A DNA stretch of 64,000 bases from Astragalus membranaceus (taxonomy: Eukaryota; Streptophyta; Magnoliopsida; Fabales; Fabaceae), in assembly GCA_039519185.1 (NCBI GenBank), contig CM076847.1, forward strand, positions 69,391,521 to 69,455,520. Reading direction: 5' to 3'. The number at the start of each line of letters is the position of its first letter. Positions within the stretch are counted from its first letter, which is position 1. The notes under the pieces are model-generated. The model was given only the letters and a program-made list of their open reading frames with translations. It did no database searches and had not been told where the DNA came from. The translations under genes were made by a program, and so were the position numbers. This document shows, in pieces, positions 1 to 10,803 of this stretch.

Positions 1-120
1 TTTTTCCTTAAAAAAATTCAATTTAGTCATTTAAGTTTTTTTTTCTTCCTTTGCTCCTTTACATATGTTTCAAATTTTTAAGAAAGTTAGCCTTTTTTGA
101 ACTTTCCATCCTAACCCAAT
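1..120. repeat. Degenerate terminal-repeat-like segment, left arm
   Basis: A T-rich stretch of the type 'tttagtcatttaag...ctttgctcctttacatatgtttcaaattttt'. The part at about 45-115 is matched in inverted orientation by about 1600-1680, and a related segment lies inverted at about 12000-12165. Spacing and sequence style resemble the long terminal inverted repeats of Mutator-like elements. The left border lies before the window, so no target duplication can be checked. The family assignment is inference. Confidence 0.35.
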
Positions 121-466
121 ACCAGAAGTTGAGTTGGCTGTAATCTGCGATACTGCCAGCAACGCCATGGGCACCGCCGCGGCCCACCCTCATTTCTTTC
201 ACGCTCAAGGATCTCCATATATCTGACTCATCACAAACCAAGGAAAGAAGTTATGGGCGTGTAGGTGTTTTGTAATAAGATTTGTGATAGATTCATAGTT
301 GGATTTAGCCATTGATATGCATATCTAAGTTTCTGCAAAAAAAAAACCAATTGTTCCTTCTAATTGTTTCTTTTGGTTGTTTTTTCTGGGTATTCCTTGT
401 GCTAAAATCCCCTCTCTCTCTCTCCTCAAAATTTCTCTCACCATCGGAAGAAGATGATAGATTATG
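121..466. other. Unassigned flank, GC-richer at 150-200
   Basis: No convincing gene. The block around 150-240 is richer in GC than its surroundings and lies between the two inverted arms (1-120 and 1600-1680), so it could be cargo of a Mutator-like element. Short ORFs on either strand here have no recognisable domain. Confidence 0.3.
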
Positions 467-1555
467 CACTACAAAAAAACAGCGTATTAGCGACGGATTT
501 TTCCCTCGCTAATAACTGTTTTTCCCTCGCTACTGACTGTTAGCGACGGACCAATTCCGCCGCTAAATCACTTGTCGCTAAATGGTTAGCGAGGGAATAA
601 AATCCGTCACTAAAATTAGCGACAGAAAATCCGTCGCTAAAATCCGTCGCTAAACACTGTGCATACTGACTATTGCAGTTGATTTGACACTGACACTGAC
701 CAGCTTTAGCGACGGAAATCCGTCGCTAAAATCCGTCGCTAATCTCTTTTTTTTTTTTAAAACGCTAATCTCAGATAGAGAGAGGGAGAGATAAGGGGTT
801 GGGGAGGAAAATGGAGAAGGAAAAGAAATGAAAGAGAATGGTGTGGTGTTGAAGGGAGAAGATGAAGATGATGGTGGTGGTGGTAAGAAAAAATGAAAGA
901 GAAAGAGGAAAATGGAGAAGGAAAAGAAATTAAAGAGGAAGAGGAGGAAATGAAAGAGGATGGTGTGGTGGTGGTGGTGGTGTGGTGTTGAAGGGAGAAG
1001 ATGATGGTGGTGGTGGTAAGAAAAAATGAAAGAGGAAGAGGAAAATGGAGAAGGAAAAGAAATGAAAGAGGAAGAGGAGGAAATGAAAGAGGATGGTGTG
1101 GTGGTGGTGGTGGTGGTGTGGTGTTGAAGGGAGAAGATGATGGTGGTGGTGGTAAGAAGAAATGAAAGAGGAAGAGGAAGAAATGAAAGAGAAAGAGGAA
1201 AAAACGGAGAAGAGGAAGAAATGAAAGAGGAAGAGGAAGGATTCGGGTTTATAAAAAAAAATTACCCGTTAGCGACGGATTTAGCGATGGATTTCCCTCG
1301 CTAATGTCTGTCACGTGTCAAATCAACTGCAACAGTCAGTGGCACAATTTTCCAAACATTAGCGACGGATTTAGCCAATTTTCAAGTTTCGCGCCATGTT
1401 AAATCTGTCGCTAATTTAGCCAATTTCCGTCGCTAAAGACATTGTTTTTCAATCTGTCGCTAATACTGTGAATTTCCGTCGCTAATTTTGATTTTAGCGA
1501 CGGACCACCTATCCGTCGCTAAAATCCTTCGCTAATCCATGTTTTTTTTGAAGTG
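467..1555. mobile_element. Non-autonomous CACTA element 1
   Basis: Starts CACTACAAAAAA and ends TTTTTTTTGAAGTG, the inverted form of a CACTA end (CACTTC). The 3-bp duplication ATG flanks it at 464-466 and 1556-1558. Subterminal regions carry many copies in both orientations of a motif close to TTAGCGACGGA, as expected for transposase-binding repeats of En/Spm-type elements. The interior (about 780-1250) is purine-rich and contains a minisatellite. There is no transposase ORF, so movement would need a transposase in trans. Length is 1089 bp. Confidence 0.9.
826..1245. repeat. Purine-rich minisatellite inside CACTA element 1
   Basis: Three tandem copies of a unit of about 136-139 bp. The landmark 'gtgttgaagggagaagatga' starts at 846, 985 and 1121. 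Units contain GGT runs and GAAAGAGGAAGAGG blocks. Short ORFs across it are composition artefacts. Confidence 0.75.
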
Positions 1556-1921
1556 ATGGTGTTGAGGAAGAAGATAATAGATAGGAAACATGTGTTAGTA
1601 ACATTTGGAGTTTGGACAGAAAGTTAAAAAAGGTTAACTTTGTTAAAAATTTGAAACATAAAAGACCAAAGTGACAAAAATAAAACTGTGCATGACTCGA
1701 GTTGGATCCTGATCGGGGCACAGACTACTACCCATATCTGACAAGTCTCAACAAAATCAACCCGACATGAATAACAACCATCATATTAAGCCTATAATAG
1801 CCTTATTTTGAAGAAATTTCTACTTAAATAGAGCCACTACAGATTTTTGCAAGTTAAATACAGAAGGACACAAAACAAATATAGTTAATGTAACTAGTGG
1901 TTCTCCTAAACAAAAAGGGAG
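1556..1921. other. Flank with inverted terminal-repeat-like arm
   Basis: The segment about 1600-1690 is the inverted counterpart of about 45-115, with shared words such as 'aaaaatttgaaacata' and 'aaaaggttaactttgt'. From about 1700 to 1921 I see no gene. The last bases GGGAG (1917-1921) are the 5' flank of the LTR element that follows. Confidence 0.4.
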
Positions 1922-2197
1922 TGTAACATCCCTAATTTTTAAAATGTAATTCACGGGGATTGTAAATAATTTCTTAGACGAGTGAAATAATAATTCGTGA
2001 ATCGGATATGGGTTAGTCGAGAAAAGGTTAAGCTACGGCTAAGTAGGAGAAAACATAGGTGAAAATAAGGATTTAGAAAGAATTAATGAGCCAAGGGCAT
2101 TTTGGTCTTTTCACAACCATTTTAACCCTCAGCCCATTAAAACATTCCAACCTTCACTCTCATTGTTCAGCTGGAACAAAAATTCAGAAATAGAAGA

Positions 2198-2272
<75 letters not shown>

Positions 2273-4174
2273 AGGGGCGAAGGAGGAAGAAGAGGAGAGG
2301 AGCACCACCTCCATCAAACCTTCAATGCATGTAAGTTCTTTCTTCCCCACTTCACTTCATTTTTCGAGCTCTTTCCATTGAGCCTAATCTCAGCCTCCCA
2401 TTCTACTCCTAACTCGTTTTGCCATGGATGGAGCTTGAAGCTCAATGTTGCCAAAATCTCAATTTCCTTGCTTGCATGTTGTGGGCTGTCATGGGGGAGT
2501 AGTCATTGGAAAAGTTTGAACCCTCATTGTTGAACTAAGTCAGTTAGGAGGAAGGACAGCAGCACTAAGGACAGGAGATTCGAAATAGGGGTTGTTGGTG
2601 TCGGTTTTGAAGCGGTTGGAACGATTACGGGGATTGTTCGTGTGATTACGGTTCGATCGTTCGAGTGAGGACGTGACTTCTCGGGGATTCGTCAAATCGG
2701 TGAGTTTTACTCACGATTAGGTATTTAACTATTGTTCTGGAACTATGGCAATTTTCTGAATTCGAACCATTTATCGAGTCGAAAACCATTTTTCGAAAAT
2801 ATTGAGTGTTACGGTTTTACAAAAATATATATGTTATATTGATTTTTGACTGGAATTATAGTCTGGAAACATATATATATTATCTGTTTTGAGGTTGGAT
2901 TTTGATCGGAATTTGGATTGGACGCGACGAGAGAAACGGAATGGAATTGAGAGACAGAACAGGGCACACGGATCGTGCGCCCCTGTGGCACGAACCGTGC
3001 ACCCCTGTGGCACGAACCGTGCGCCTGCCTCGCAGATGGTGAATTAAATTTGGTGCATCACGCATGGGTCGTGCGCCCTAGGGCACGGACCGTGCGTGTG
3101 GTTCTGTCTCGGGGTGCAAATTTCTCGTTTCGTCGCTCCTTTCGATTCCAAACGTCTTCTAATCTTTCTTCCAATCAATTACGATGATATTACTTTGATA
3201 AAATCATTGATTTGAAGTTGATCAACATGATTTTGAGAAAAGGTTTTGGAAAACTATAATCGTTTGAAAAACCAAAAAGTAGACCGTGTGTGAGTAAATA
3301 TTTTTGAATAACAAAGTGGATTACATGTCCAACTTGGTACTATATTATAACGCCGGATGTCTAGTATTGTAATCATCAAAACGGGTTATAGAACAATGAT
3401 AGATATAGATTATATCGAATATAGAAGTCGGCCCAATGCGGGTGTGATATATAGATTATATCAAGTTAGGTGACAACCCAACGAATAGCATACTAGGAAG
3501 GGAAGGTCATGAGCCTCACTCTAGGCCCTGGAAACGTTATGGAATAGATACTAACGGGGGTTCTTCGAGATTGTGGCTGTGTGCACGGTTGATGTTATGC
3601 TACGGTGAGTACACGATTCGCCGAGATTGTGGCTGTTGCACGGTCGGTAATGGGCTAAGTATATATATGAGCAAATAGTTTATAAATTTAACTATGTTGC
3701 AACGGTTTTATAATTGAACCGAGTGATAGTGAGGGGGCACGGTAGAACTCACTAAGATATGTTATCTCACCCTATCATTATTGTGGTTTTTAGAGAGAAA
3801 CAGGGTAAGAGGAAGACAAGGCAGCACGAGTAGGTGACGTGCTTATGGAGATTCCGAAGACTTGTATTCTTGAGTTTTCGATTATGTTTCTCTTGTTATT
3901 TTCTGTTATGGTTATGTAACTTGTATTCGATATGAGTTGTATAAACCTATTCCGCTTCTCTGGTTATGATATTGAACGATAGACTTTGTATCCCTTTTGA
4001 GTTGAGGATCAGGTTAAATTTCATGGACTTGCGGACAGGTTGATCCGAGACATTGTGTTTTATTATCGGAAAAATTTAGTAGGTTCAATATCTAAACAGG
4101 GATTGTGTCCTCTGATTGTTGACATAGATGTGCATCTCAGTGTATCTACATGTTAGAAATACTGGGGTGTTACA
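1922..4174 (+). repeat. 5' LTR of decayed chromovirus-like element
   Basis: Begins TGTAACATCCC and ends GGGGTGTTACA directly before the PBS; 2253 bp. The 3' part from 3621 is repeated at 10802-11354, which confirms it as an LTR. It contains a (GA)n tract at about 2201-2268 and several copies of a motif containing GCACGAACCGTGC at about 2960-3095. There is no convincing ORF. Confidence 0.88.
2201..2268. repeat. (GA)n microsatellite in 5' LTR
   Basis: An uninterrupted GA run of about 68 bp. The Ser-Leu repeat ORF on the opposite strand is an artefact of this run. Confidence 0.95.
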
Positions 4175-4176
4175 AT

Positions 4177-4188
4177 TGGTATCAAAGC
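4177..4188 (+). other. Primer-binding site (initiator tRNA-Met type)
   Basis: TGGTATCAAAGC, two bases after the LTR end. It differs by one base from the usual plant TGGTATCAGAGC that pairs with the 3' end of initiator tRNA-Met, where minus-strand DNA synthesis is primed. Confidence 0.8.
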
Positions 4189-4311
4189 AGTTCGACCTAG
4201 TCGGACTTAGATGTTAAGAGTCTTTTACGTCTTCTAAGTCTGATTCTTCTTAGTATGCTATTAGACATTGAGCCTGATCAACTTAATACTTTGTGCATAT
4301 TTCGCAGAATC

Positions 4312-4884
4312 ATGGCTGGAAGGGGTAGGAGAAACCCACCTATTGATCCTCATCAAGAATGGATGCAAAATGTCATCGAAACTCAACAGAATATGATGAA
4401 TGATATGATGCTAATGCAGCAACAACAGATGGCTCAAATGCAGCAGATGCATCAAGTGCCCCAACCACAACCGAATGAGCTAGTCAATGTACCACAACCT
4501 GAGGATCCTAACAAGATGTACTTCCGGTTTCTGAAAATGAAACCTCCAATCTTCAAGGGGGGATCCGACCCAATGAAAGCTCATTTCTGGGTGGATGCCA
4601 TGGAGAGGATTTTTCTGACATTACAATGTAATGAAGAAGAAAAGATGATCTGTGCTGCAAATACTCTGGATGAAGATGCTCATACTTGGTGGACCAATAC
4701 ACGCAGGATGCTTCAAACTCAAGGGACACCTCTTAATTGGGATAACTTTAAGGAGTTATTCCTGGGTCATTTATTTCCTGATGCCCAGAGACTTGCCAAA
4801 CAAGTTGAGTTCGTTAATCTGAAGCAGGAGAACATGTCAGTTGGGGAATATGTTGCAAAATTTGAAAGACTCTCAATTTTATGA
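4312..4884 (+). pseudogene. Gag (capsid part), truncated
   Basis: The ATG at 4312 gives a protein starting MAGRGRRNPP, followed by a Met/Gln-rich stretch and a Ty3-type capsid core, recognisable by the FKGGSDPMKAHFWVDAMERIF and HTWWTNTRR stretches and by ENMSVGEYVAKFERL. It ends at a TGA soon after 'YVAKFERLSIL'. A full gag of this family would carry on for roughly another hundred residues before its zinc knuckle. The next gag block (4896) is in another frame, so sequence has been lost here. Confidence 0.85.
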
Positions 4885-4895
4885 AGTAGGGACTC

Positions 4896-5167
4896 ATGCC
4901 CCCAATGAGAGGTGGAACCTCTTCCAATCCTAGACACAAGGGTAATTTTGACAAAGGAAAGCAGGTGCAGATGATTGATTCTTCTAGACCTAGCAAATGT
5001 TCTTTCTGCAAGAAAAATCATAGAGGTAGATGCCAAACTGTGCAGAATCAGTGTTACTTTTGCAAGGAAGTGGGTCATTATGCTAATGAATGCCCGGCGA
5101 GAAAGGCTTTTCTGGAATCTCCTAATGCTCCAAGACAGGCTCGAGTCAACACCTTGGACGCTCAAAC
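4896..5167 (+). pseudogene. Gag nucleocapsid fragment with CCHC zinc knuckle
   Basis: This reading frame resumes after the gag deletion. It contains a basic region and the knuckle C-YFC-KEVGHYANEC (CX2CX4HX4C), the nucleic-acid-binding signature of retroelement nucleocapsid. It is cut by CACTA element 2 after 'LDAQT'; its continuation is at 6383-6440. Confidence 0.85.
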
Positions 5168-6382
5168 CACTACAAGAATTAAGGGTATTACTGGCTAACT
5201 CAATCCCCCAGTAATGGTATAAATCGGCCAGAAATTGCACTTTACTGGCGGATTTAGTGCGCCAGTAATCAGCCAGAAAACGCTCGCAGGTAACAGTTAC
5301 TGGCTGAAACTCGGCCAGTAATGTATTATATATTTTTTTTTAAAAATATTTTTAAAAAGCTTTTTTGTATTTAAAATTTGTTGTTTTAAATATTTAATTC
5401 GTTTTTTTATTTAATTTTTTAAAAAGCTTGTTGTTTGAAGCAAAGTGAGAACCAAAGTGTTCCTGGCAGAGGCGGTGACGACGGTGCTCCGGCGACCCTC
5501 CGCCGCAGCCTTCAAGACCAGAGAGAGAAAGAGAGAGCAAACGAAAGAGAGAGAGAGTTGCAGCGATGGTGGTTCATGGTGGTTTAGCGGTGGTGAGAGA
5601 GAGAGGAATTGTGGCCCGCGGTGATGAGAGAGAGAGGAGGGTGTGCGAAGGTGGTGGCTCTGCTGTTGTTGTTGTGGAGGTTTTGGTGGTGATGAGAAAT
5701 GAAGGTTGGTGGTGATGAGAAATGATGAAATGAGGGACTGAGATGAGAGTGAAGAAATGAGGGTCAGAGATGAGAGGAAGGAAGTTGAAAGAGAGAGAAA
5801 TGAAAAAATGAAATGAGATGAGAGTGATTAAAGGTGGAGAGAGAGATGAAAAGCTGGCACGGATGAAAAGGTGGAGAGAGTGATTACTGGCGGACATATG
5901 TCCTTTACTGGCGGATATATGTATTTACTGGCGGAACTGTTGCAGGCTGACAGCCCATCGAGTTGACCATTGCTGCAGTCCTTACTGGCGGAAATATGTT
6001 TTTACTGGCGGAACTGGACTGACGCGACAAGGGACTGCAATCTTGTCTGGTATTACTGGCCGAATAAGGAGTTACTGGCGGAAATTAAATTACTGGCCGA
6101 ATATTTTGTGGCTGAAATTTCTGCCAGTAAATGTAATTACTGGCGAATATATTTATTTATAAAATTATTTTAGTTTTTCAATTAATTTCCGCCAGAAATC
6201 CCCTACTCAATCCGCCAGTAAATATACTGGCTGTTTAAATTCGACAGAAATGTTATGGAATCCGCCAGAAACTTACTGGCAGACTAAATCCGCCAGAAAT
6301 TGCCAAATTCCACCAGAAACTTTACTGGCTGACTGATTTCGCCAGAAATGTCTAGCCAGTAATGCAAGTAATTCTTGTAGTG
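5168..6382. mobile_element. Non-autonomous CACTA element 2
   Basis: Starts CACTACAAGAATTA and ends TAATTCTTGTAGTG, perfectly inverted over these bases. The flanking 3-bp duplication is AAC (5165-5167 and 6383-6385). Subterminal repeats of the TTACTGGC(G/C)GAA type occur in both orientations and differ from those of CACTA elements 1 and 3. The middle (about 5450-5880) is rich in GAGAGA and GGTGGT. There is no transposase ORF. Length is 1215 bp. It is inserted in the nucleocapsid coding region of the Ty3 element. Confidence 0.93.
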
Positions 6383-6440
6383 AACTATCAAGCCAGATGA
6401 TAATCTTATAAGGGGTACAGGTTCTATATTCCATCACTCT
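6383..6440 (+). pseudogene. Gag/protease linker continuing after CACTA element 2
   Basis: Across the CACTA element the reading frame continues as 'KPDDNLIRGTGSIF', the usual linker just before the aspartic protease. The frame is then lost at the junction with the antisense LTR. The protease active-site segment (DTG/DSG) is not found on either side. Confidence 0.6.
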
Positions 6441-8712
6441 ATAGGACACCCCCCCTGGTGCTACGTATCAGAGCATGACACTTCCTACCAGACGAAGGCA
6501 TAAGGATAACCTTCACTCGATATTACCTGCACGTTGCCGACATAAGAAGCAACATAAAAGCAGTAGGGTGAGTCTCTTTTCATAATTAATAACATATGGG
6601 AATTAAGCACTGCATAGAAAAAGGAACCAGGCAAACAGATTCACAACAAAGTCAATAACCATATCACAATTACAATTACAAATCCACCATGCAAAAGGTA
6701 TGGTTATGCAATGAAATGCAACCCAAACTCCACGGGCACATGCATGTCGGATCCGTCACCAAATACAAATAGGCCGTAGCCTCTGCTCACCAAATATAAC
6801 TAGGCCGAAGCCTCTGCTCACCAATAATGCACATGTTTCATGAGATGCTATGGGAATGCATCACAACACACCACAATTCAATCAATTCACCATTTAAATT
6901 CATATTCTCACCATAGTGCATTAATCAGCTCACCAAATTAAAATTAGGCCGAAGCCTCTGCTCACCAATCTCATCATAGCATACTCACCAATTCAGCCCA
7001 CCACTCACACCAACACCAATTTCAATTAGGCCAATTTAGGATATTGACACGACATAGGGAAAGTAGATAAAAATTGCCATTTGGGCACTTGAACACCTCA
7101 GCCCAGAAACACCAGTAAAATAATTTATTTTTGCATAAAATTGGAACATTTGGATAGACACTGAAATTAGCTTCGAAACGCATTTTGAACCGTTAAATTT
7201 GGATAACCGAGTCAAAAGTTACATTAAAAACAAAATAGGAAAAATACTTAGACATCCTGGAAACTGGCGCATGGGCACTGGGCGCCCAGAGGCAACACAG
7301 AACTTGGCGCAGGGCGCTGGGCGCCCAGGAGCAACACAAAAACTTGGTGCATGGGCGCTGGCGCCCAGGAACAACAACACGCGCACAGGCGCTGGCGCCC
7401 AGGAACAGCAACACGCGCATAAGCGCTGGCGCCCAGGAACTGGCGCAGGGGAACACAGCGCCCAGGCACTAGGCGCCTAAGGCCAACACGCAATAAAACT
7501 CATTTTACTTCGAAATTGATTTTGTACGAGCCAAATGCTCAGAATAAGAGAACCCAATAAAATTTTTGGCAAAAAGTGACATGCATCTTTGGCGCCCATG
7601 GGCTAGGCGCCTAAGGCCAAGACAACCCACAACTCCTATGACTCCAAAAATGATTTTACACGAGCCATTTAGCTTGGACATAAAGACCCAGTATCAGTTT
7701 TTGCAAAATGGACAACAGAAATTTGGGGCCCTTAGCGCCCATGACACAAGCACCTAGCGCCAAAACTGGCAACACAGTGACACAGGAACAGCAACACAGT
7801 GGCAACAGACACAGCAACACAAAGGCAACAGAAACAGCAACACAGTGGCAACAGAATTGGAAAAACTGGCGCAGGCACACTGGCTGGGCGCCTGGCGCCC
7901 ATGACTGAGGCGCAGGACAACAAAAAAAACAGCAACAATGTATATGGCGCCCAAGGCGCCTAGGAGCTTCCAAAATCAGAATTTTTCAAATTCAAACACC
8001 AAAATGAATTCACCAAACACTCAATTATATATATATGATTCAATTATCATCATGATCCTCAATTCTCACCAAGCAAACACCAACAAGCCATACATTCAAA
8101 CACGTGGCATACGATTTACATTAGCCACAATTCAAACATCAATCATGCGATTTCAACATAGGCAATTCATGATCATATATCACAACACTACGATTAAATC
8201 AATCATCACACAATTCGTTCATATAAATTATCCTAGAACCTAACCCTAGGCACTACAATTCGCATAAGCCATTAAGAATAAAAAGAGGACCCCCTAACCT
8301 CTTAGAAGTCGAAATTGCTAGCAAAGCTCCAAGGAAAAATGCAAGTCACCAACAAGCTCTTCCTCTTCCTTGAGTGATTCGCGAAGCTCCTCCCCCTTTC
8401 CTCTTGCAAGTTGCGACTTCTCTTCTCACTTCTCCTCTCTTTTACGTTTCTTTTCTTTCTTTTCACAATTGAGACAAAAATGCCACTAAGTCACAAGACC
8501 CCTAGTGAGTCGAATCCTATGACTATCCAATGGGTCATGGGCTCACTTGTGGGTCATGGGCTCCGTGCACCATCTAATTCGAGACAACACCTCCTAATAA
8601 TTAAAATAAAATAAATAAATTAAACCTTGAATTATTTATTTAAATTAAATAAATATTGTAAGCCTTAAATAACTTAATTAAATAAATAATTAAATTATTT
8701 TGGGGCGTTAGA
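6441..8712 (-). repeat. Antisense LTR (solo or truncated), chromovirus family
   Basis: Read on the minus strand it starts near 8712 with TCTAACGCCCC (expected TGTAACGCCCC) and an AT-rich stretch, like the LTR at 14106. It ends near 6441 in a block resembling about 16260-16420 of that LTR. Both share the 'taggc(t/c)...cggcctctg' type of repeat (6770-6990; compare 16010-16040). No internal region accompanies it, so it looks like a solo LTR, probably truncated on the left because the family end (GTGTTACA) is missing. It sits in the protease region of the host element. The exact left border and the TSD are not resolved. Confidence 0.7.
7258..7960. repeat. GGCGCC-rich repeat cluster inside the antisense LTR
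   Basis: At 7258-7490, imperfect tandem units of about 40-45 bp contain variants of GCGCTGGCGCCCAGGA. Scattered GGCGCC/GCGCCTAGG motifs continue to about 7960. GGCGCC is a 6-bp palindrome. Overlapping ORFs on both strands are composition artefacts. Confidence 0.75.
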
Positions 8713-9230
8713 GTATCTCCCATATCCGAGCCGATAACCATTCGTACGACTGCGAGGGGTCGTGTTCGAATCCAGTCATTATGTCTTAACTGTCTACTCA
8801 CTATAGGAAGCAGGGAGTTTGTAGTTGATTTTATCTGTCTGCCTGTGAGGGGAATGGAGATTGTCTTGGGAATGAATTGGATGACTACCAACCACGTTAC
8901 TATTGACTGCTTCAACCATACCATCGGGTTTCCTTCTGAAGTGGTGGAACATTCACAGCCTACAACTGATAGTGTTGTTTCTTTCACTTCAGCCAACCAA
9001 CCTCTATTTCAAGTTGCGGAAGCTTTTGTTGTTATATTATCTGCATCAACTGAAGCTGGTTTGGATTTATCGTCTGTCCAGGTTGTTAATGATTTCTTAG
9101 ATGTCGTTCCTGATGAAGTTTCCTCTTTACCTCTGGATCATGAGGCAGAATTCTCTATAGATTTGGTGCCTGGTACAGGGCCAATATCTATAGCACCTTA
9201 CAGGATGTCCTCTTGAACTAAAGGAACTAA
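8713..9230 (+). pseudogene. Pol: aspartic protease C-terminal part and linker to RT
   Basis: In frame from about 8764: 'LLTIGSREFVVDFICLPVRG' followed by 'MEIVLGMNWM', the conserved C-terminal half of Ty3 protease. A spacer follows with 'FSIDLVPGTGPISIAPYRM', the start of RT. A frameshift falls directly after this. The catalytic Asp segment is missing upstream, where the antisense LTR sits. Confidence 0.82.
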
Positions 9231-9490
9231 AAGGCGCTGCAGTATCTGTTACCAAGGATAGATGATTTGCTTGATCAAATTCGAGGCGCTGCAGTATTCT
9301 CCAAAATTGATCTAAGGTCGGGATATCATCAAATCAAAGTAAGAGCCTTAGACATTCCAAAAACCGCTTTCCGTACTCGATATGGACACTACGAGTTTGT
9401 AGCGATGCCTTCCGGTCTAATTAATGCTCCAGCGGTATTCATGGACTACATGAACCGAGTTTTTCATTCCTACCTGGATCAGTTTGGTTG
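9231..9490 (+). pseudogene. Pol: reverse transcriptase N-terminal part, deleted
   Basis: 'LLPRIDDLLDQIRGAAVFSK' and 'RSGYHQI' mark the RT palm, followed by 'TRYGHYEFVAMPSGLINAP'. About 50 residues normally found just before this (the 'VDYRQLN' region) are absent. At the break, 'aggcgctgcagtat' (about 9231-9244) duplicates the sequence at about 9284-9297. A further frameshift at about 9483 precedes the FIDD catalytic motif. Confidence 0.85.
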
Positions 9491-10803
9491 TCTTCATAGA
9501 TGACATCTTAGTATATTCAAAGACAATTGAGGAGCATGCTCAACATCTCCGCTTTGTTTTGAATGTACTCATAGAAAAGAAGTTATACGCAAAGCCATCG
9601 AAGTGTGATTTCTGGATGTCAGAAATAAAGTTCTTAGGTCATGTGATTTCCCAGGAGGGAGTGGCAGTTGATCCTAGCAAAGTTGAAGCTGTGTTGAATT
9701 GGGAACGACCAACCTCAGTATCAGAAATAAGAAGCTTCTTGGGACTAGCAGGCTATTATAGAAGATTTATCCGAGGCTTCTCACAATTAGTCCTCCCACT
9801 TACCCGGTTGACTCGCAAGGATCATCCGTTTACATGGGATGCTGATTGTGTGGAATGTTTCTTCGAATTGAAAGTTCGGTTAACTTCTGCTCCAATCCTG
9901 ATTCTTCCGGATCCGTCCCTGGGATTCCAAATTTACAATGACACCTCTGGGAAGGGTTTAGGGTGTGTTCTTATGCAGAATCAACATGTTGTGGCCTATG
10001 CATCCAGGCAATTGAAGACTCATGAACGGAATTACCCAACTCATGACTTAAAGTTGGCGGCTATTGTGTTTGCACTAAAGATTTGGAGACATTACCTTTA
10101 TGGTTCTCGTTTCGTAGTTTTTAGTGATCACAAAAGCTTGAAATATCTGTTCGATCTGAACAACAGACAGAGAAGGTGGATTGAATTTCTGAATGATTAT
10201 GACTTTGAATTGAAGTATCATCCCGGAAAGGCTAATGTTGTGGCAGATGCATTAAGCAGGAAGTCTCTCCACACCGCAGAGTTAATGGTTGATGAGATGG
10301 CATTGTTAGAGTCTTTTAGAGACTTGAATCTCAAGGTGACAAAGAAAAGGAATCGACTAGTGTTACAGCATATTCGGATTACTAGTGTATTAAGGGATCA
10401 GATTCGTGCGGCTCAAGAGGTCGACGTGGAGCTGCAATCTCAGAAAGGATTACCAAATTTTACCGAAAACAGTGATGGTCTTATCTGTTTCAATGGTAGA
10501 ATTTGTGTACCCAATAATGAAGATATCAATAGGCAGGTATTAGAAGAACCTCATCGGAGTCAATATTCCGTACATCCTGGATCTACCAAGATGTACCGGG
10601 ATTTAAGGCAGATGTCTTGGTGGCCTGGAATGAAAGCTGATGTTGTTGAGTTTGTATCTCGATGCTTAACCTGTCAAAGGTTAAAGCAGAGCACCAAAGA
10701 CCTGCTAGCTCTTGATGTGCCAGACTGGAAATGGGAAGATATCTCGATGGATTTTGTTATTGGCTTACCAAGATATCTCGATGGATTTTGTTATGGGCTT
10801 ACC
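9487..10803 (+). pseudogene. Pol: RT catalytic part, RNase H and integrase zinc finger, truncated
   Basis: Opens with 'VVFIDDILVYSKT' (the RT catalytic Asp pair), then the RT connection, RNase H ('YNDTSGKGLGCVLMQN', where the first catalytic Asp region reads N-D) and the 'FSDHKSLKYLF' segment. The integrase HHCC finger follows ('HRSQYSVHPGSTKM', 'CLTCQRLK') and then 'WEDISMDFVIGLP', at the first integrase catalytic Asp. Two copies of a 34-bp unit (10737-10770 and 10771-10804) follow, and the frame runs into LTR sequence. The rest of the integrase is missing. Confidence 0.88.

Noticed and set aside
2129..2350. Minus-strand ORF with a Ser-Leu repeat
   Set aside because: It is only the translation of a (GA)n microsatellite in an LTR.
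7193..7973. Overlapping ORFs on both strands in the GGCGCC-rich region
   Set aside because: Compositional; the tandem unit stays open in several frames and the region is an LTR.
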